Below are positions 16,975-26,406 of a stretch of DNA of 64,000 nucleotides, in pieces. The notes under the pieces are model-generated. The model saw only the letters and a list, made by a program, of their open reading frames with translations. It did no database searches and was not told the origin of the DNA. The DNA is taken from positions 1 to 64,000 of the forward strand of contig CANRBX010000003.1 of NCBI GenBank assembly GCA_947628955.1, written 5' to 3'. Numbering within the stretch: the first letter of the stretch is position 1; each line of letters opens with the position of its first letter. This DNA is from an uncultured Lachnospiraceae bacterium (lineage in GTDB: Bacteria > Bacillota > Clostridia > Lachnospirales > Lachnospiraceae). Position numbers and translations under genes: made by a program.

Positions 16975-18900
16975 ATGAGACGTTTTTTCCAGTATATGAA
17001 ACCATACAGAGGGATGATCGCGCTGGTGATCGCGCTGAAGCTGCTGGCGACAATGACGGAGCTTCTTCTGCCGTACATACTGGAGCACATCATCGACGTT
17101 ACGGTTCCGAAGGGCGTGTTGCATGAGATCTTTCTCTGGGGCGCCCTGATGATCGCGACGGCCCTGCTCGCACGGACTTTCAACATCGCGGGAAACCGCA
17201 GGGCGGTGGAGAATGCGCACAACGTGTCCTACCGGATCCGGCAGGATCTGTTTGCGCGTACGGCGAATCTGTCGGGAAACCAGTTCGATGAGTTCGGCCT
17301 GCCGAGCCTGATCAGCCGCATGACGAGCGACAGCTATAACGTGCAGTCCTGCGCGCAGATGCTGCAGACGCTCTGCGTCCGCGCCCCGATCATGCTGCTC
17401 GGAGGGATCGCGATCACGCTGATGATGGACTGGGTGCTCGCGTCCATCCTCTGTGTGATGCTGCCGATCCTTCTTCTGGTGGTGCTCGGGGTCTCCCGAT
17501 ACGGGATCCCGCTCTACAACCAGGTGCAGCAGAGCCTTGATGACGTCGTGCGCGTGATGCGGGAGAACATCAGCGGGATCCGTGTGGTAAAGGCGCTGTC
17601 TAAGGCGGACTATGAGAAGCGCAGATTTGCCGCCAGCAACGACCGGATGGCGGACAGGGACATCAGGGCGGGCACGGTGATGGCGCTGCCCGGGCCGATC
17701 ATGCAGCTCAGCCTGAACGTCGGACTGACGGCCGTGGTGTTCATCGGGGCGGTGCGGGTGAACAGCGGCGCGGCGGAGCCCGGCGTGATCCTCGCATTTC
17801 TTACCTATTTTAATATGGTTCTGCAGGGGGTTATGGGGCTGAACCGCATTTTCATGATGTTCAGCAAGGCCACGGCGTCTGCAAACCGCATTTCGGAGGT
17901 GCTCGATACGCCGGAGGACCAGCGCGTGCTCAGGCCGGACGAGGCCATGCAGCCCGCGGGGGATGAGTTTATCCGCTTTGAGCATGTCAGCTTCCGGTAC
18001 GGAGAGGAAGATGAGGGGACAGACCGGGATGTCCCGATCCGGGAGACAGAGAAGACGCGCCGGGATGGGCCGGCCCGGGAGACGAAGAAGACACGCCGGG
18101 ATGCCCCGGCCCGGGAAACGGAGAGGACGCGCCGGAATGGCACGGCCCGGGAGGCGAAGAAGACAGGCCATGAGATCCCGGCGCGGGGAGAGGCTCAGAG
18201 CACGCCCGGCGGCCGCGAGAAATGCCTGGACGATATCAGCTTTGCGATCCGGCGCGGCGAGAGCCTCGGGATCATCGGCCCGACGGGCTGCGGAAAGACG
18301 ACGATCGTGAACCTGCTGATGCGCTTTTATGACGCCTCAGAGGGCGGCGTTTTTGTGGACGGACGCGACGTACGCACGTACGAAAAGGATGAGCTGCACA
18401 GGAAATTCGGTGTGGCTTTTCAGAACGACATGGTATTCAATGACACGCTGCGGCGCAATATTTCCTTCGGGCGCCAGGTGACGGAAGCGGCGATGCAGGG
18501 GGCCGTGGAGGACGCGATGGCCGCAGAGTACATCGCTGGCCTGACGGACGGCCTTGACCACGTGGCCGATATCCGGGGAGCGAATCTGTCCGGAGGGCAG
18601 AGACAGAGGCTGCTGATCGCCCGGGCGCTCGCAGCGGATCCGGAGGTCCTGATCCTGGATGACTCTTCTTCCGCGCTGGATTACCGGACGGACGCCGCCC
18701 TGCGCAGGGCCGTACTGGAGCACCACAGGAACACGACGACCATCCTGATCGCCCAGCGCGTCAGCTCGGTGATGAATATGACAAACATTCTCGTGATGGA
18801 CGACGGGCGCTGCATCGGCTATGGCGACCATGAGCACCTGCTCGCAGCCTGCCCGGAGTACCGGGAGATTTTCGAGACACAGATGGGCGCGCTGGCGTGA
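16975..18900 (+). CDS. Heterodimeric ABC exporter, subunit with degenerate catalytic site
   Basis: A six-helix exporter domain (residues about 1-310) is fused to a nucleotide-binding domain. Walker A is GPTGCGKTT and the signature is canonical NLSGGQRQR, but Walker B is LILDDSSSALD with Asp in place of the catalytic Glu, as in TM287-like halves of heterodimeric exporters. The protein is 641 residues from ATG 16975 (GAAAGGG site), 25 codons inside the track ORF. A highly charged insert of about 65 residues, containing four 12-residue repeats (RETEKTRRDGPA-like), sits between the first strand of the ATPase domain (FRYG) and the next (CLDDISFAIRRGE). It pairs with the gene at 19000. Substrate unknown; such pairs usually export drugs, lipids or peptides. 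Confidence 0.93.
   Translation: MRRFFQYMKPYRGMIALVIALKLLATMTELLLPYILEHIIDVTVPKGVLHEIFLWGALMIATALLARTFNIAGNRRAVENAHNVSYRIRQDLFARTANLSGNQFDEFGLPSLISRMTSDSYNVQSCAQMLQTLCVRAPIMLLGGIAITLMMDWVLASILCVMLPILLLVVLGVSRYGIPLYNQVQQSLDDVVRVMRENISGIRVVKALSKADYEKRRFAASNDRMADRDIRAGTVMALPGPIMQLSLNVGLTAVVFIGAVRVNSGAAEPGVILAFLTYFNMVLQGVMGLNRIFMMFSKATASANRISEVLDTPEDQRVLRPDEAMQPAGDEFIRFEHVSFRYGEEDEGTDRDVPIRETEKTRRDGPARETKKTRRDAPARETERTRRNGTAREAKKTGHEIPARGEAQSTPGGREKCLDDISFAIRRGESLGIIGPTGCGKTTIVNLLMRFYDASEGGVFVDGRDVRTYEKDELHRKFGVAFQNDMVFNDTLRRNISFGRQVTEAAMQGAVEDAMAAEYIAGLTDGLDHVADIRGANLSGGQRQRLLIARALAADPEVLILDDSSSALDYRTDAALRRAVLEHHRNTTTILIAQRVSSVMNMTNILVMDDGRCIGYGDHEHLLAACPEYREIFETQMGALA
18041..18184 (+). repeat. 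Four in-frame 36-bp repeats inside the ABC exporter ATPase domain
   Basis: Four contiguous 36-base units (18041, 18077, 18113, 18149) encode RETEKTRRDGPA, RETKKTRRDAPA, RETERTRRNGTA and REAKKTGHEIPA. Length is a multiple of three, so the frame is kept. The insert lies on the surface loop just after the A-loop strand of the nucleotide-binding domain. Confidence 0.9.
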
Positions 18901-18999
18901 CCGCGCAGAGAGTGAGACTGCGCGCCGGGCGCTGCGCTCTCAGGTGATGCGTGGTCAGCCGCAGGGCGGCGCATTGATCTTCAGAGGGAGGAAAGAACC

Positions 19000-20778
19000 A
19001 TGCCGGGACCGGGAGACCGCGGAGGAAAAAAGGAGAAGCCGAAGGATGCGAAGGGGACGCTTCTGCGCATCCTGTCCTACTTAAGCGGCTATAAATGGAC
19101 AGTGCTCGGCCTGACTGCCCTTGCTTTTCTGAGCAATGTCGGCAATCTGCTCGGGCCGGGCTTTGCCGGCCAGGCGATCCATGCGGCCGGGGCAGGAGCC
19201 GGGAAAGTGGATTTTGCGGTGGTATTTTATTATGGGCGCTGCATGCTGATCGCTTATACGGCGAGCGGCCTGCTGACCTTTTTTGTCAATGTGGGGATGA
19301 TGCGCGTCAGCCGCCGCGTGGCCCAGAAGATGCGCGACGATGTGTTCCGCAAGCTTATGGCGATGCCGGTGGGATTTTTCGACCGCAACCAGGCGGGCGA
19401 CATCATCAGCCGCGTCAGCTATGACATCGATGTGCTGAGCACCAGCCTCTCGACGGACGTGGTGCAGATCATCACGAGCGTCGTCACGGTGGTCGGGTCA
19501 TTTGTGATGATGTGCGTGATCTCCCTGCCGCTCGTGGTGTGCATGCTGGTGACGATCCCGATGGCGGTGCTGTACACGCGGCGCATGGGGCGCAGGACAC
19601 GCCCGCTGTACTCGAAGCGCAGCGCTTCCTACGGCCGCATGAACGGATTTGTGGAGGAAATGTTTACCGGACAGAAGACGATCCTTGCCTACGCTTACGA
19701 GGACGGGGTCTGCGAGGAATTCAGCGCGATTAACCACGCGGCCGCGGACGCCTACCGCGACGCGGACTCGCTCGGAATGACGATGGGGCCGACGGTGGGA
19801 TTCATCAACAACCTCGGCCTGGCGCTGATCGGCCTGGTGGGGGCGGTGCTCTACCTGTGGCGGATCGTCGACCTCGGCCAGATCTCTTCGTTTGTGCTCT
19901 ATTCGAGAAAATTCTCCGGGCCGATCAATGAGATCGCAAACATCATCAATGAGATCTACTCGGCCCTGGCCGCGGCCGAGCGCGTGTTCCGCCTGCTGGA
20001 CGAGGCGGAGGAGACGGAGGACATCCGCGGAGCGAAGGTGCTCGAAAATGTCCGCGGAGACGTGGAGGCGCGCCATGTGTCCTTCGGATACGTGCCTGGC
20101 AGGACGATCCTGCACGACCTCAGCATGGAGGCCCGGGAGGGACAGACGATCGCGATCGTCGGGCCGACCGGCGCGGGCAAGAGCACGATCATCAATCTGC
20201 TGATGCGTTTTTACGATGTCGGCGCCGGGGAGATCCTCGTGGACGGAAATGAGATCCGCGCGCTCACGCGGGACAGCCTGCGGCGCGCCTATGCGATGGT
20301 GCTGCAGGAGACGTGGGTGTTCGGCGGCACGATCTACGACAATATTGCCTACGGCAAGGAAAATGCGACAATGGAGGAGGTGGTCGCCGCGGCGAAGGCC
20401 GCCCGCATCCACAGCTATATCATGCGGCTGCCGGACGGCTATCAGACGGTGATCAGCGAGGACGGCACGAACATCAGCAAGGGCCAGAAGCAGCTGCTGA
20501 CGATCGCGCGCGCGATGCTCTACAACACACAGATGCTGATCCTGGACGAGGCGACCAGCAATGTGGACACCAGCACGGAGCGCCAGGTGCAGCAGGCGAT
20601 GCGCCGCCTCATGGCTGGCAGGACCTGCTTCGTGATCGCACACCGGCTCTCAACGATCCAGAATGCAGACCGCATCCTGGTCGTCGACCACGGGGATGTG
20701 ATCGAGCAGGGCACGCACGACGAGCTGATGGCGCGCAGAGGCTTCTATTACCGGCTCTACGCCTCACAGTTTGAGTAG
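19000..20778 (+). CDS. Heterodimeric ABC exporter, subunit with competent catalytic glutamate
   Basis: The second half of the exporter: 592 residues with six membrane helices (about 30-320) and an ATPase domain. Walker A is GPTGAGKST and Walker B LILDEATSNVD carries the catalytic Glu, while the signature is degenerate (NISKGQKQL instead of LSGGQ). Combined with the preceding subunit, one composite ATP site is intact (LSGGQ of subunit 1 with Glu of subunit 2) and the other is dead, as known for TM287/288 and LmrCD. GGAGG precedes ATG 19000. About 100 bases separate the genes, which should be co-transcribed. Confidence 0.95.
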   Translation: MPGPGDRGGKKEKPKDAKGTLLRILSYLSGYKWTVLGLTALAFLSNVGNLLGPGFAGQAIHAAGAGAGKVDFAVVFYYGRCMLIAYTASGLLTFFVNVGMMRVSRRVAQKMRDDVFRKLMAMPVGFFDRNQAGDIISRVSYDIDVLSTSLSTDVVQIITSVVTVVGSFVMMCVISLPLVVCMLVTIPMAVLYTRRMGRRTRPLYSKRSASYGRMNGFVEEMFTGQKTILAYAYEDGVCEEFSAINHAAADAYRDADSLGMTMGPTVGFINNLGLALIGLVGAVLYLWRIVDLGQISSFVLYSRKFSGPINEIANIINEIYSALAAAERVFRLLDEAEETEDIRGAKVLENVRGDVEARHVSFGYVPGRTILHDLSMEAREGQTIAIVGPTGAGKSTIINLLMRFYDVGAGEILVDGNEIRALTRDSLRRAYAMVLQETWVFGGTIYDNIAYGKENATMEEVVAAAKAARIHSYIMRLPDGYQTVISEDGTNISKGQKQLLTIARAMLYNTQMLILDEATSNVDTSTERQVQQAMRRLMAGRTCFVIAHRLSTIQNADRILVVDHGDVIEQGTHDELMARRGFYYRLYASQFE

Positions 20779-20904
20779 GATCCGCGCGGCCCGGTGAAGA
20801 CGGGCGCGGGCGGGAAAGCGGCGGACATGGCCTGCGGAGCCGGATTCTGTCGAGATTGGCAGATTGCATAACGGGCGGAAGCGGAAACTTTGTTCAAAAC
20901 GTCC

Positions 20905-20934
20905 TTTGATTTTGAACGGACAATTTGTTACAAT
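20905..20934 (+). promoter_or_regulatory. Possible promoter of the CarD-like gene
   Basis: TTTGAT (20905-20910) and TACAAT (20929-20934) are spaced by 18 bases in an AT-rich patch after the GC-rich exporter gene. An imperfect inverted repeat (GTTCAAAA ... TTTTGAAC) overlaps the -35 region and could be an operator. Confidence 0.5.
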
Positions 20935-21025
20935 ATTTAAAAAGGGATCATTGTAGCTTTGAGGATACTGGACAGATGCCGGTTTTTATTCGGGTACGGC
21001 AGCAGGATCAAAGGAGGTTCGGAAA

Positions 21026-21529
21026 ATGTATCGGATTGGAGAACAGATTGTCTATGGCACGACAGGTGTGTGCCGCGTGGAGGCCATCGGCCCTCTGGAT
21101 ATGCAGGGCGTCAGAAAGGATGTAGATTACTATACACTGTCTCCGGTCTATCAGGGCGGCAGGATTTTTGCTCCGGTAGATACTTCTGTCTATACGCGTC
21201 CGGTGATGACGAGGGAGGAGGCGCTGGCGCTGATCGACCAGATCCCTGAGATCGACGGGGAGGTCTGCGAGAACAACAATCCGCGTCTGCTCAACGAGCA
21301 CTATCAGGGTTATCTGAACAGCGGAAACTGTGTGGATCTGGTGCGGGTGGTCCGGGCCGTGTATATCAAAAAGAAACGCGCCGCCGCAAGAGGACGCCGC
21401 CTGAGCCAGGTGGATGAGCGCTGCATGAAGCGCGCCGAGGAGATGCTCCACAATGAGCTGGCTTCCGCTCTGGGGATCGCGCCCGGAGAGGTGAAAAACT
21501 ATATCACCGGAATACTGGAAAAAGAATAA
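21026..21529 (+). CDS. CarD-like transcriptional regulator
   Basis: A 167-residue protein of the CarD_CdnL_TRCF family, which binds the beta subunit of RNA polymerase through an N-terminal Tudor-like domain and stabilises open promoters. Residues 1-65 show that domain (IGEQIVYGTTGVCRVEAI ... YYTLSPVYQGGRIFAPVD). The C-terminal part is helical (VVRAVYIKKKRAAARGRRLSQVDERCMKRAEEMLHNELASALGI), as in CdnL. GGAGG precedes ATG 21026. It has its own promoter and is convergent with the two-component genes that follow. Many Clostridia carry several such short CarD proteins; the controlled genes are unknown. Confidence 0.9.
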   Translation: MYRIGEQIVYGTTGVCRVEAIGPLDMQGVRKDVDYYTLSPVYQGGRIFAPVDTSVYTRPVMTREEALALIDQIPEIDGEVCENNNPRLLNEHYQGYLNSGNCVDLVRVVRAVYIKKKRAAARGRRLSQVDERCMKRAEEMLHNELASALGIAPGEVKNYITGILEKE

Positions 21530-21539
21530 CATCTGTTTC

Positions 21540-22535
21540 TCAGCGGGTGAAGATCAGTTCGATCCCGAACCCGCTCTCGCAGGGGATCTGCTCTTTCAGG
21601 CGCACCCCGACGCACAGCTTCTGACCATATTTGCTGACAAGATACAGGCCCATCCCGGTGGCCTTCCGGCTGCCGGGACGGCTGCCCGTGAAGCCCTTGT
21701 CAAAGAGAAAAGGCGTGTCCTCCGGCGGCACGCTTTTGCCGTTATTGCAGATATCCAGATGAATTTCGTCCCCTTCCTGCCGGATGCCGACCGCTATTTT
21801 TCCTTTTTCACTGTCCGCGTATTTTACGGCATTGCTGAAAAGCTGAGAGATCATGAACAGAACAATCCTCCGGTCAGAATCCACTTCGGCCGGCTTCAGG
21901 GCCAGTACTGCCGATATGTGCTGTTCCTCCAGAAAAGGCCGGTACTCCGAAAGCGCCTCCGCGGCGCACTCATCCAGGCGGAAGCGGGAGAGCTGTATGT
22001 CCGGATGATCCGCCTGCAGCCGCGCATAGTACAGGATCCGCTCGATATCTTCATGCAGCTGGTGCTGTGCGTACTGCAGCCGCGTGTACACGTAGGGCGG
22101 CATCTCGTCCCTGTGGTTGTCCAGGATCATCGTGGAGAGCGCGAGCGGTGTTTTCGCCTCATGCACCCACGCCTCGATATAGTCGTGGTATTCGTTTGTC
22201 TCGGCGAGCTTTTCACTGATCTGCGCCTGCAGCGAAAAAATCTGTGCGCAGAGCATATCTGCCGCCCGGCTGCCTGAAAAGTGTGCAGGGAGCTCCGCGC
22301 CCGTCTGTTCCTTCGAAAGCTCCAGAAAGTGCAGGAGGGCGTCTTCCTCTTTTTTTCGGATGTGAATCTCCGCGCCGATGCCGGCCGCCAGTGAGACGGC
22401 CGTGAACAGGCCGAGGAACAGCAGCATATAGCGGAAGGCCGCGGGGCGCAGAAGCCATGTCGCAAAGAGAAATACCGCGTCTGTCAGCAGAAACAGAAGA
22501 AGCCAGTGCAGGGAACGCCTGATAAAAAGCTTCAT
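21540..22535 (-). CDS. BceS-type intramembrane-sensing histidine kinase
   Basis: A 331-residue kinase with two N-terminal membrane helices joined by almost no extracellular loop (LHWLLLFLLTDAVFLFATWLL and FRYMLLFLGLFTAVSLAAGIG), the hallmark of kinases that sense through a partner ABC transporter. The H-box is WVHEAKTPLALS, the N-box FSNAVKYADSEKG, and the G-box GMGLYLVSKYG. Its ATG overlaps the response-regulator stop as ATGA. In the Bce scheme the transporter encoded upstream detects a peptide antibiotic and drives this kinase. Substrate cannot be predicted. Confidence 0.9.
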   Translation of the reverse strand: MKLFIRRSLHWLLLFLLTDAVFLFATWLLRPAAFRYMLLFLGLFTAVSLAAGIGAEIHIRKKEEDALLHFLELSKEQTGAELPAHFSGSRAADMLCAQIFSLQAQISEKLAETNEYHDYIEAWVHEAKTPLALSTMILDNHRDEMPPYVYTRLQYAQHQLHEDIERILYYARLQADHPDIQLSRFRLDECAAEALSEYRPFLEEQHISAVLALKPAEVDSDRRIVLFMISQLFSNAVKYADSEKGKIAVGIRQEGDEIHLDICNNGKSVPPEDTPFLFDKGFTGSRPGSRKATGMGLYLVSKYGQKLCVGVRLKEQIPCESGFGIELIFTR

Positions 22536-23206
22536 AAGTCAGCCACCTCTAATATATATCCCTTTCCTCTGATATTTTTCACAGCATCTCCCAGGCCGAT
22601 CCCGGCCAGGTTCTTCCGCAGACGGCTCATATTGACCTGAAGAATGTTCTCATCCACGAACTCGTCCGTCCCCCAGACGGCGGAAAACAGCTCCCCTCTT
22701 CCCACGGTGTCCGGACAGCGCTCCATCAGAAACCTCAGGATTTTTCCCTCTGTCTCGGGGAGCAGCAGCACGCGGCCGCGCCAGGTCAGCTTGTAGGTAT
22801 CCGTATCCAGTGTCAGAGGGCCGGCGGAGAGAAGCGAGCGCAGCCTTTGCCATGTCTGCAGAAGGCGCGCCGCCCTTGCCAGAAGCCGGTCCGGATGGCA
22901 CGGCTTTGCAAGAAAATCATCGGCCCCCAGCCCCAGGGCGGTCAGCTCGTCGGCGAGGGTGTCCCGCGCGGTCAGGATCAGGATCGGAAAGGAGGACTTC
23001 GCCTTCAGGCTTCTGCACAGATCATAGCCGGATTTTCCCGGCAGATTTACATCAAGCACGACAAGATCCGGCCGCAGCGCCGCGATCTCCGCCTCCACTG
23101 TTTCAAAGGAAGCGGGGGCCGCAGCGTCATAGCCGGCTTTTTCAAAGGTGTGGAGCAGTTCCTCCCGCAGGTAGCGGTCGTCCTCCACGATCACGATCCG
23201 GGACAT
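22532..23206 (-). CDS. BceR-type OmpR-family response regulator
   Basis: A 224-residue regulator with receiver domain (IVEDD, phospho-acceptor Asp in VVLDVNLPGKSGYDL, then LTARD and a conserved Lys in FLAKPCHPDRL) and a winged-helix output domain (about 130-224, ending RLRKNLAGIGLGDAVKNIRGKGYIL). It lies between the transporter permease gene and the kinase gene, separated from the permease by a few bases. It probably activates the bceA promoter region upstream of 26022. Confidence 0.93.
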   Translation of the reverse strand: MSRIVIVEDDRYLREELLHTFEKAGYDAAAPASFETVEAEIAALRPDLVVLDVNLPGKSGYDLCRSLKAKSSFPILILTARDTLADELTALGLGADDFLAKPCHPDRLLARAARLLQTWQRLRSLLSAGPLTLDTDTYKLTWRGRVLLLPETEGKILRFLMERCPDTVGRGELFSAVWGTDEFVDENILQVNMSRLRKNLAGIGLGDAVKNIRGKGYILEVADL

Positions 23207-23210
23207 AGGA

Positions 23211-25250
23211 TCACCTCCGCTCGGACCGGCTGATCTCCCGGCCGGCTGTCTGCTTTACAATATGGATATAGAGCGCCTCCAGCCCGGCGAAGGAGATCAG
23301 AGCCAGTGCGGAGAGCGCCGCCGTCTTCCGGACGGAAACGCCGACCGGCAGCCGGGCAAAGCTGGTAAACATTGTGACGATCGCCGCCGCGCCGCTGGCC
23401 AGTGCGGTGGCCAGCACCAGAGCGAAATAAAGGTCAATCTGCTTCTTCACAGAGCGGTGCATGGAATCCCTGTCAGCGCCCAGCATGGACAGGATCTCAT
23501 AGCGGTGCCTGGTCCGGCGCTGGCTGATCAGATATTTCAGCCCGATCACCGTGTTTGCGATCAGCCAGAACAGCGCGCCGAGGTAGATCGTGAGGTAGCA
23601 CGACGCGACCGTATAGAAGAGATTTCTGCCGATCCCTCCGAGATAGCTGTCGTACTCGATGCCGGTGTCCGAAAGCAGCGCGTCCATTTTCCGGACCGCC
23701 TGCATCAGACCCGTTTCTTCCACCACATCGCCGCGCAGCCGCACATTCCGGCAGTATGGTTCCGGGTTTTTGGCGAGCTTCGCGTAGAGCTCATCCGGCA
23801 CGATCCACCCAAGGTAAAGAGTGATGGCCTGGTCGGCCACGATGTTGTCGTAAAAGAGGGCGGGAAGGAGCTCATAATCGCTTCCGTCTATGCCGACGCT
23901 CACATGCTGTGACAGCGCCTCCTGAAGCATGGAGCCGAAGTCACCGTCGTTTGCCATGGAAGAGTAGAGCGCTGCCTTTCCTCCGGACAGGTCGAGCCGC
24001 TCCCGGCCCAGACTCTCCAGGATGCTGTTGTACGAGCTCTCTGCGATCACGTATTCCAGTCCGCGGTCCTGAACATTCTCGAGGATGTTCTGTGCTCCGC
24101 TGACGCCGGAGAGCGCGGCCTCCAGCGCGGAGGTGTCATAAATATGTTCCCGGCCTTCGGAAAAACTGCCGCGGCTGTTTCCTGTGTGGGACAGATACAG
24201 GGGATAGCTTTCCCCGGTCATTTCCCGGATCTCCTGCCGCTCGAGAACGGCGTCAATCTGGGCCTCTTCTCCGAAGAGCGAAAAATCAGCGCTGCGGCTG
24301 CTGACAGAGCTGCCGAGCCCCATGGCGATGCCGAAGGAAATGCAGGCGAGCGCCATCATCAGCAGCAGAGAGGACACGGCGAGCGATCTGTGCTGGGAGA
24401 GGACATTTTCCTGTACCTGCCTTGCGGTAAAGGTCCGGAGCCCGGCCTTCGAACGTCCCCCGTTTCGGATGCGCCGCCCGAGAAATCCGCCCAGTCCGCG
24501 GTACAGAAGAAAGGTGCCGGCAATCCCCAGGACGACGACGGCAAGCATGACGGAAAAATGCAGTGTCCGCAGGCGGAAGATGCCGAGATAATATGCGAGG
24601 AGCAGAAATCCGGCTCCCAGGCACAGGAAAAGCATGCTTCCGGGGACGGAGGGGACGGCCTGCCTTCCGGTGTCGCCGCCGCGGAAAAAATCCGCAGGCT
24701 CTGTCCGGCCAAGCCCGATACAGATGATCAGCATGGACAAAAGCTGAACGAAGACGAAGCCGCACACCGTCCACAGCACCGCATTCAGAGAAAAGGAAAA
24801 ACGGTGCCCGATGATCCCCAGTCCCGCGATTTTCGCCGTGGCGAGGCTGATCCCCTCTGTCAGCAGGAGCGCCGTGGGAAGGCCTGCGAGCAGAGAGAGC
24901 ATGCTGCTCCACAGTGTTTCGGCGAACAGCAGGGCGAACAGGCGGCCCTTTTTCATCCCAAGGATCAGGTACAGCCCAAGCTCCCGCCTGCGGCTGTCTG
25001 TCTGGTACCGGCAGGCAAAGTAGACGAGGAAAAAGACAAAGAACAAAGAGACGGCATATACAATGGGAAGCATTCCCAGAAGCTTTGCCACAGCGTCGCT
25101 TTCTATTGTGGAGAGGAACTGCACGACGTCTTGCCCGCCGAGGGAGAGCAGGGTATAAAAGGCTATGATCGCGATGACGAGAGAGCCGAAAAACAGGCCG
25201 TTCCCCCTCCGGTTTCTGGCGGCATTCTGCCGTATCTGCTTAAAGTACAT
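23211..25250 (-). CDS. BceB-type ABC transporter permease (FtsX-like)
   Basis: A 679-residue permease with ten predicted membrane segments: one near residues 18-38, a cluster to about residue 330, a large extracellular domain (about 310-510) between helices, and three C-terminal helices (YTVASCYLTIYLGALFWLIANTVIGL and following). This layout is typical of BceB proteins that bind peptide antibiotics such as bacitracin or lantibiotics. It begins inside the last codons of the ATPase gene (11-base overlap), so the two are translationally coupled. Confidence 0.92.
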   Translation of the reverse strand: MYFKQIRQNAARNRRGNGLFFGSLVIAIIAFYTLLSLGGQDVVQFLSTIESDAVAKLLGMLPIVYAVSLFFVFFLVYFACRYQTDSRRRELGLYLILGMKKGRLFALLFAETLWSSMLSLLAGLPTALLLTEGISLATAKIAGLGIIGHRFSFSLNAVLWTVCGFVFVQLLSMLIICIGLGRTEPADFFRGGDTGRQAVPSVPGSMLFLCLGAGFLLLAYYLGIFRLRTLHFSVMLAVVVLGIAGTFLLYRGLGGFLGRRIRNGGRSKAGLRTFTARQVQENVLSQHRSLAVSSLLLMMALACISFGIAMGLGSSVSSRSADFSLFGEEAQIDAVLERQEIREMTGESYPLYLSHTGNSRGSFSEGREHIYDTSALEAALSGVSGAQNILENVQDRGLEYVIAESSYNSILESLGRERLDLSGGKAALYSSMANDGDFGSMLQEALSQHVSVGIDGSDYELLPALFYDNIVADQAITLYLGWIVPDELYAKLAKNPEPYCRNVRLRGDVVEETGLMQAVRKMDALLSDTGIEYDSYLGGIGRNLFYTVASCYLTIYLGALFWLIANTVIGLKYLISQRRTRHRYEILSMLGADRDSMHRSVKKQIDLYFALVLATALASGAAAIVTMFTSFARLPVGVSVRKTAALSALALISFAGLEALYIHIVKQTAGREISRSERR

Positions 25251-26022
25251 TGGCGCTTCCTCCTCCCAGCTGTGCCAGCACAGTCACAATACGCTCATAA
25301 AATGCCTGCCTCGGTTCACTCTGTACGTTCCGGCGCAGCTCGTGGAAAAGCTGCCCGTCCTGGATGAAGAGGATCCGCGAGCAGTAGCTTGCGGCGCCGG
25401 GGTCATGGGTCACCATCATGATGGTCTTATTCTGCGTGCGGTTCACGTCCGACAATTTATCGAGCAGCGTTCTGGAGTTTTTGCTGTCCAGGGCCCCGGT
25501 TGGCTCGTCGGCCAGCAGAATGGCCGGATCGGAGACCAGCGCCCGCGCCGCCGCCACCCGCTGCTTCTGGCCGCCGGAGATCTCGGACGGAAACTTATCC
25601 AGCACCTGGGAGATGTCCAGCATGTCGGAGACCGCCCGGATCTTCTTCTCTGCCTGCCCCTGCGCCATGCCGTGCAGCGAGAGGGGGAGCGCGATGTTCT
25701 CCCCTGCCGTCAGGTTGTCCAGAAGCTCAAACTCCTGAAACAGGTATCCGATTTCCCGGCCCCGGTAATCGGCCAGCCTTGCGCCGCGGAAGCCGGAGAT
25801 GTCCTGGCCCCTGAGGATGATCTTTCCCGAGGTGGGCCTGAGCATCGTGGCGATGCAGTTCAGCAGCGTGGTTTTTCCGGAGCCGCTGGCGCCCATGATC
25901 CCCAGGAACTCCCCCTCCAGCACCCGGAAGGAAATGTTTTTCAGGGCCTCTGTCTGATTAGCGCCCCTGCCGTAGGTTTTTGTCAGGTTTTCCACCTGCA
26001 GAATGTCTGTTCTGGTATTCAT
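25240..26022 (-). CDS. BceA-type ABC transporter ATPase
   Basis: A 260-residue ATPase of the LolD/MacB-like group with Walker A GASGSGKTT, Q-loop (LFQEFELLDNLTAGEN), signature ISGGQKQRVAAARAL and Walker B ILLADEPTGALD. AGGAGG lies before ATG 26022. It is the first gene of a four-gene minus-strand operon (ATPase, permease, regulator, kinase). Together they form a self-regulated detoxification module: the transporter acts both as sensor for the kinase and as resistance pump. Confidence 0.94.
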   Translation of the reverse strand: MNTRTDILQVENLTKTYGRGANQTEALKNISFRVLEGEFLGIMGASGSGKTTLLNCIATMLRPTSGKIILRGQDISGFRGARLADYRGREIGYLFQEFELLDNLTAGENIALPLSLHGMAQGQAEKKIRAVSDMLDISQVLDKFPSEISGGQKQRVAAARALVSDPAILLADEPTGALDSKNSRTLLDKLSDVNRTQNKTIMMVTHDPGAASYCSRILFIQDGQLFHELRRNVQSEPRQAFYERIVTVLAQLGGGSANVL

Positions 26023-26093
26023 AAAGGGTTCCTCCTTCTCTGTACTGCCATCTTACCAGAAGAAAGCGGAGCCCGCCACTTACAGATGCTGTA

Positions 26094-26188
26094 AGGTTTC
26101 CGTCAGGTATCTGAATCTGCGATAAAGATCTGCGGCAGAGGTTTCCGTCAGGTATCTGCCGCCAGCTAATACTGCCAGCTAATACTAT
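26094..26188. repeat. Short direct repeats upstream of the Bce-type operon
   Basis: AGGTTTCCGTCAGGTATCTG occurs at 26094-26113 and 26139-26158 (45-base period). It is followed by two back-to-back copies of GCCAGCTAATACT (26161 and 26174). The position, 70-165 bases before the bceA start on its upstream side, would suit regulator binding sites, but simple tandem duplication is equally possible. Confidence 0.6.
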
Positions 26189-26251
26189 AACATACAGCCG
26201 GGCAGATTGTGAGAAAATATCTTAACTTCTCCGCGGTTTTATGGTAGGATA

Positions 26252-26308
26252 GTTACTGTTCAGACCAGGCCGAAGCACTTGCTGCTGAGGCTGTAAGAAA
26301 GTGATTCA
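26252..26308. repeat. Dispersed 57-bp repeat, family A, copy 2
   Basis: Matches 14398-14454 (about five differences over 57 bases, same orientation). It is intergenic, in front of the LexA-box promoter at 26407. Nothing coding is visible from 26309 to 26406. Confidence 0.8.
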
Positions 26309-26406
26309 AGAGGATAGGGTGCATGAGGCGCTGGCGCAGCTTTTGACGAACATGTAGCCGAATGAAAAGAACCGTGAAAAAACAGAACAGAAGTTCGAAA
26401 AAGTGC

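Noticed and set aside
14608-18171. 1187-codon minus-strand ORF
   Set aside because: It overlaps the hybrid kinase and the ABC exporter, which show family motifs in the plus frame; the minus translation is Arg/His/Pro-rich with no domain.
24144-25367. 407-codon plus-strand ORF over the Bce permease
   Set aside because: Shadow; the minus frame has membrane helices and overlaps the ATPase gene as expected.
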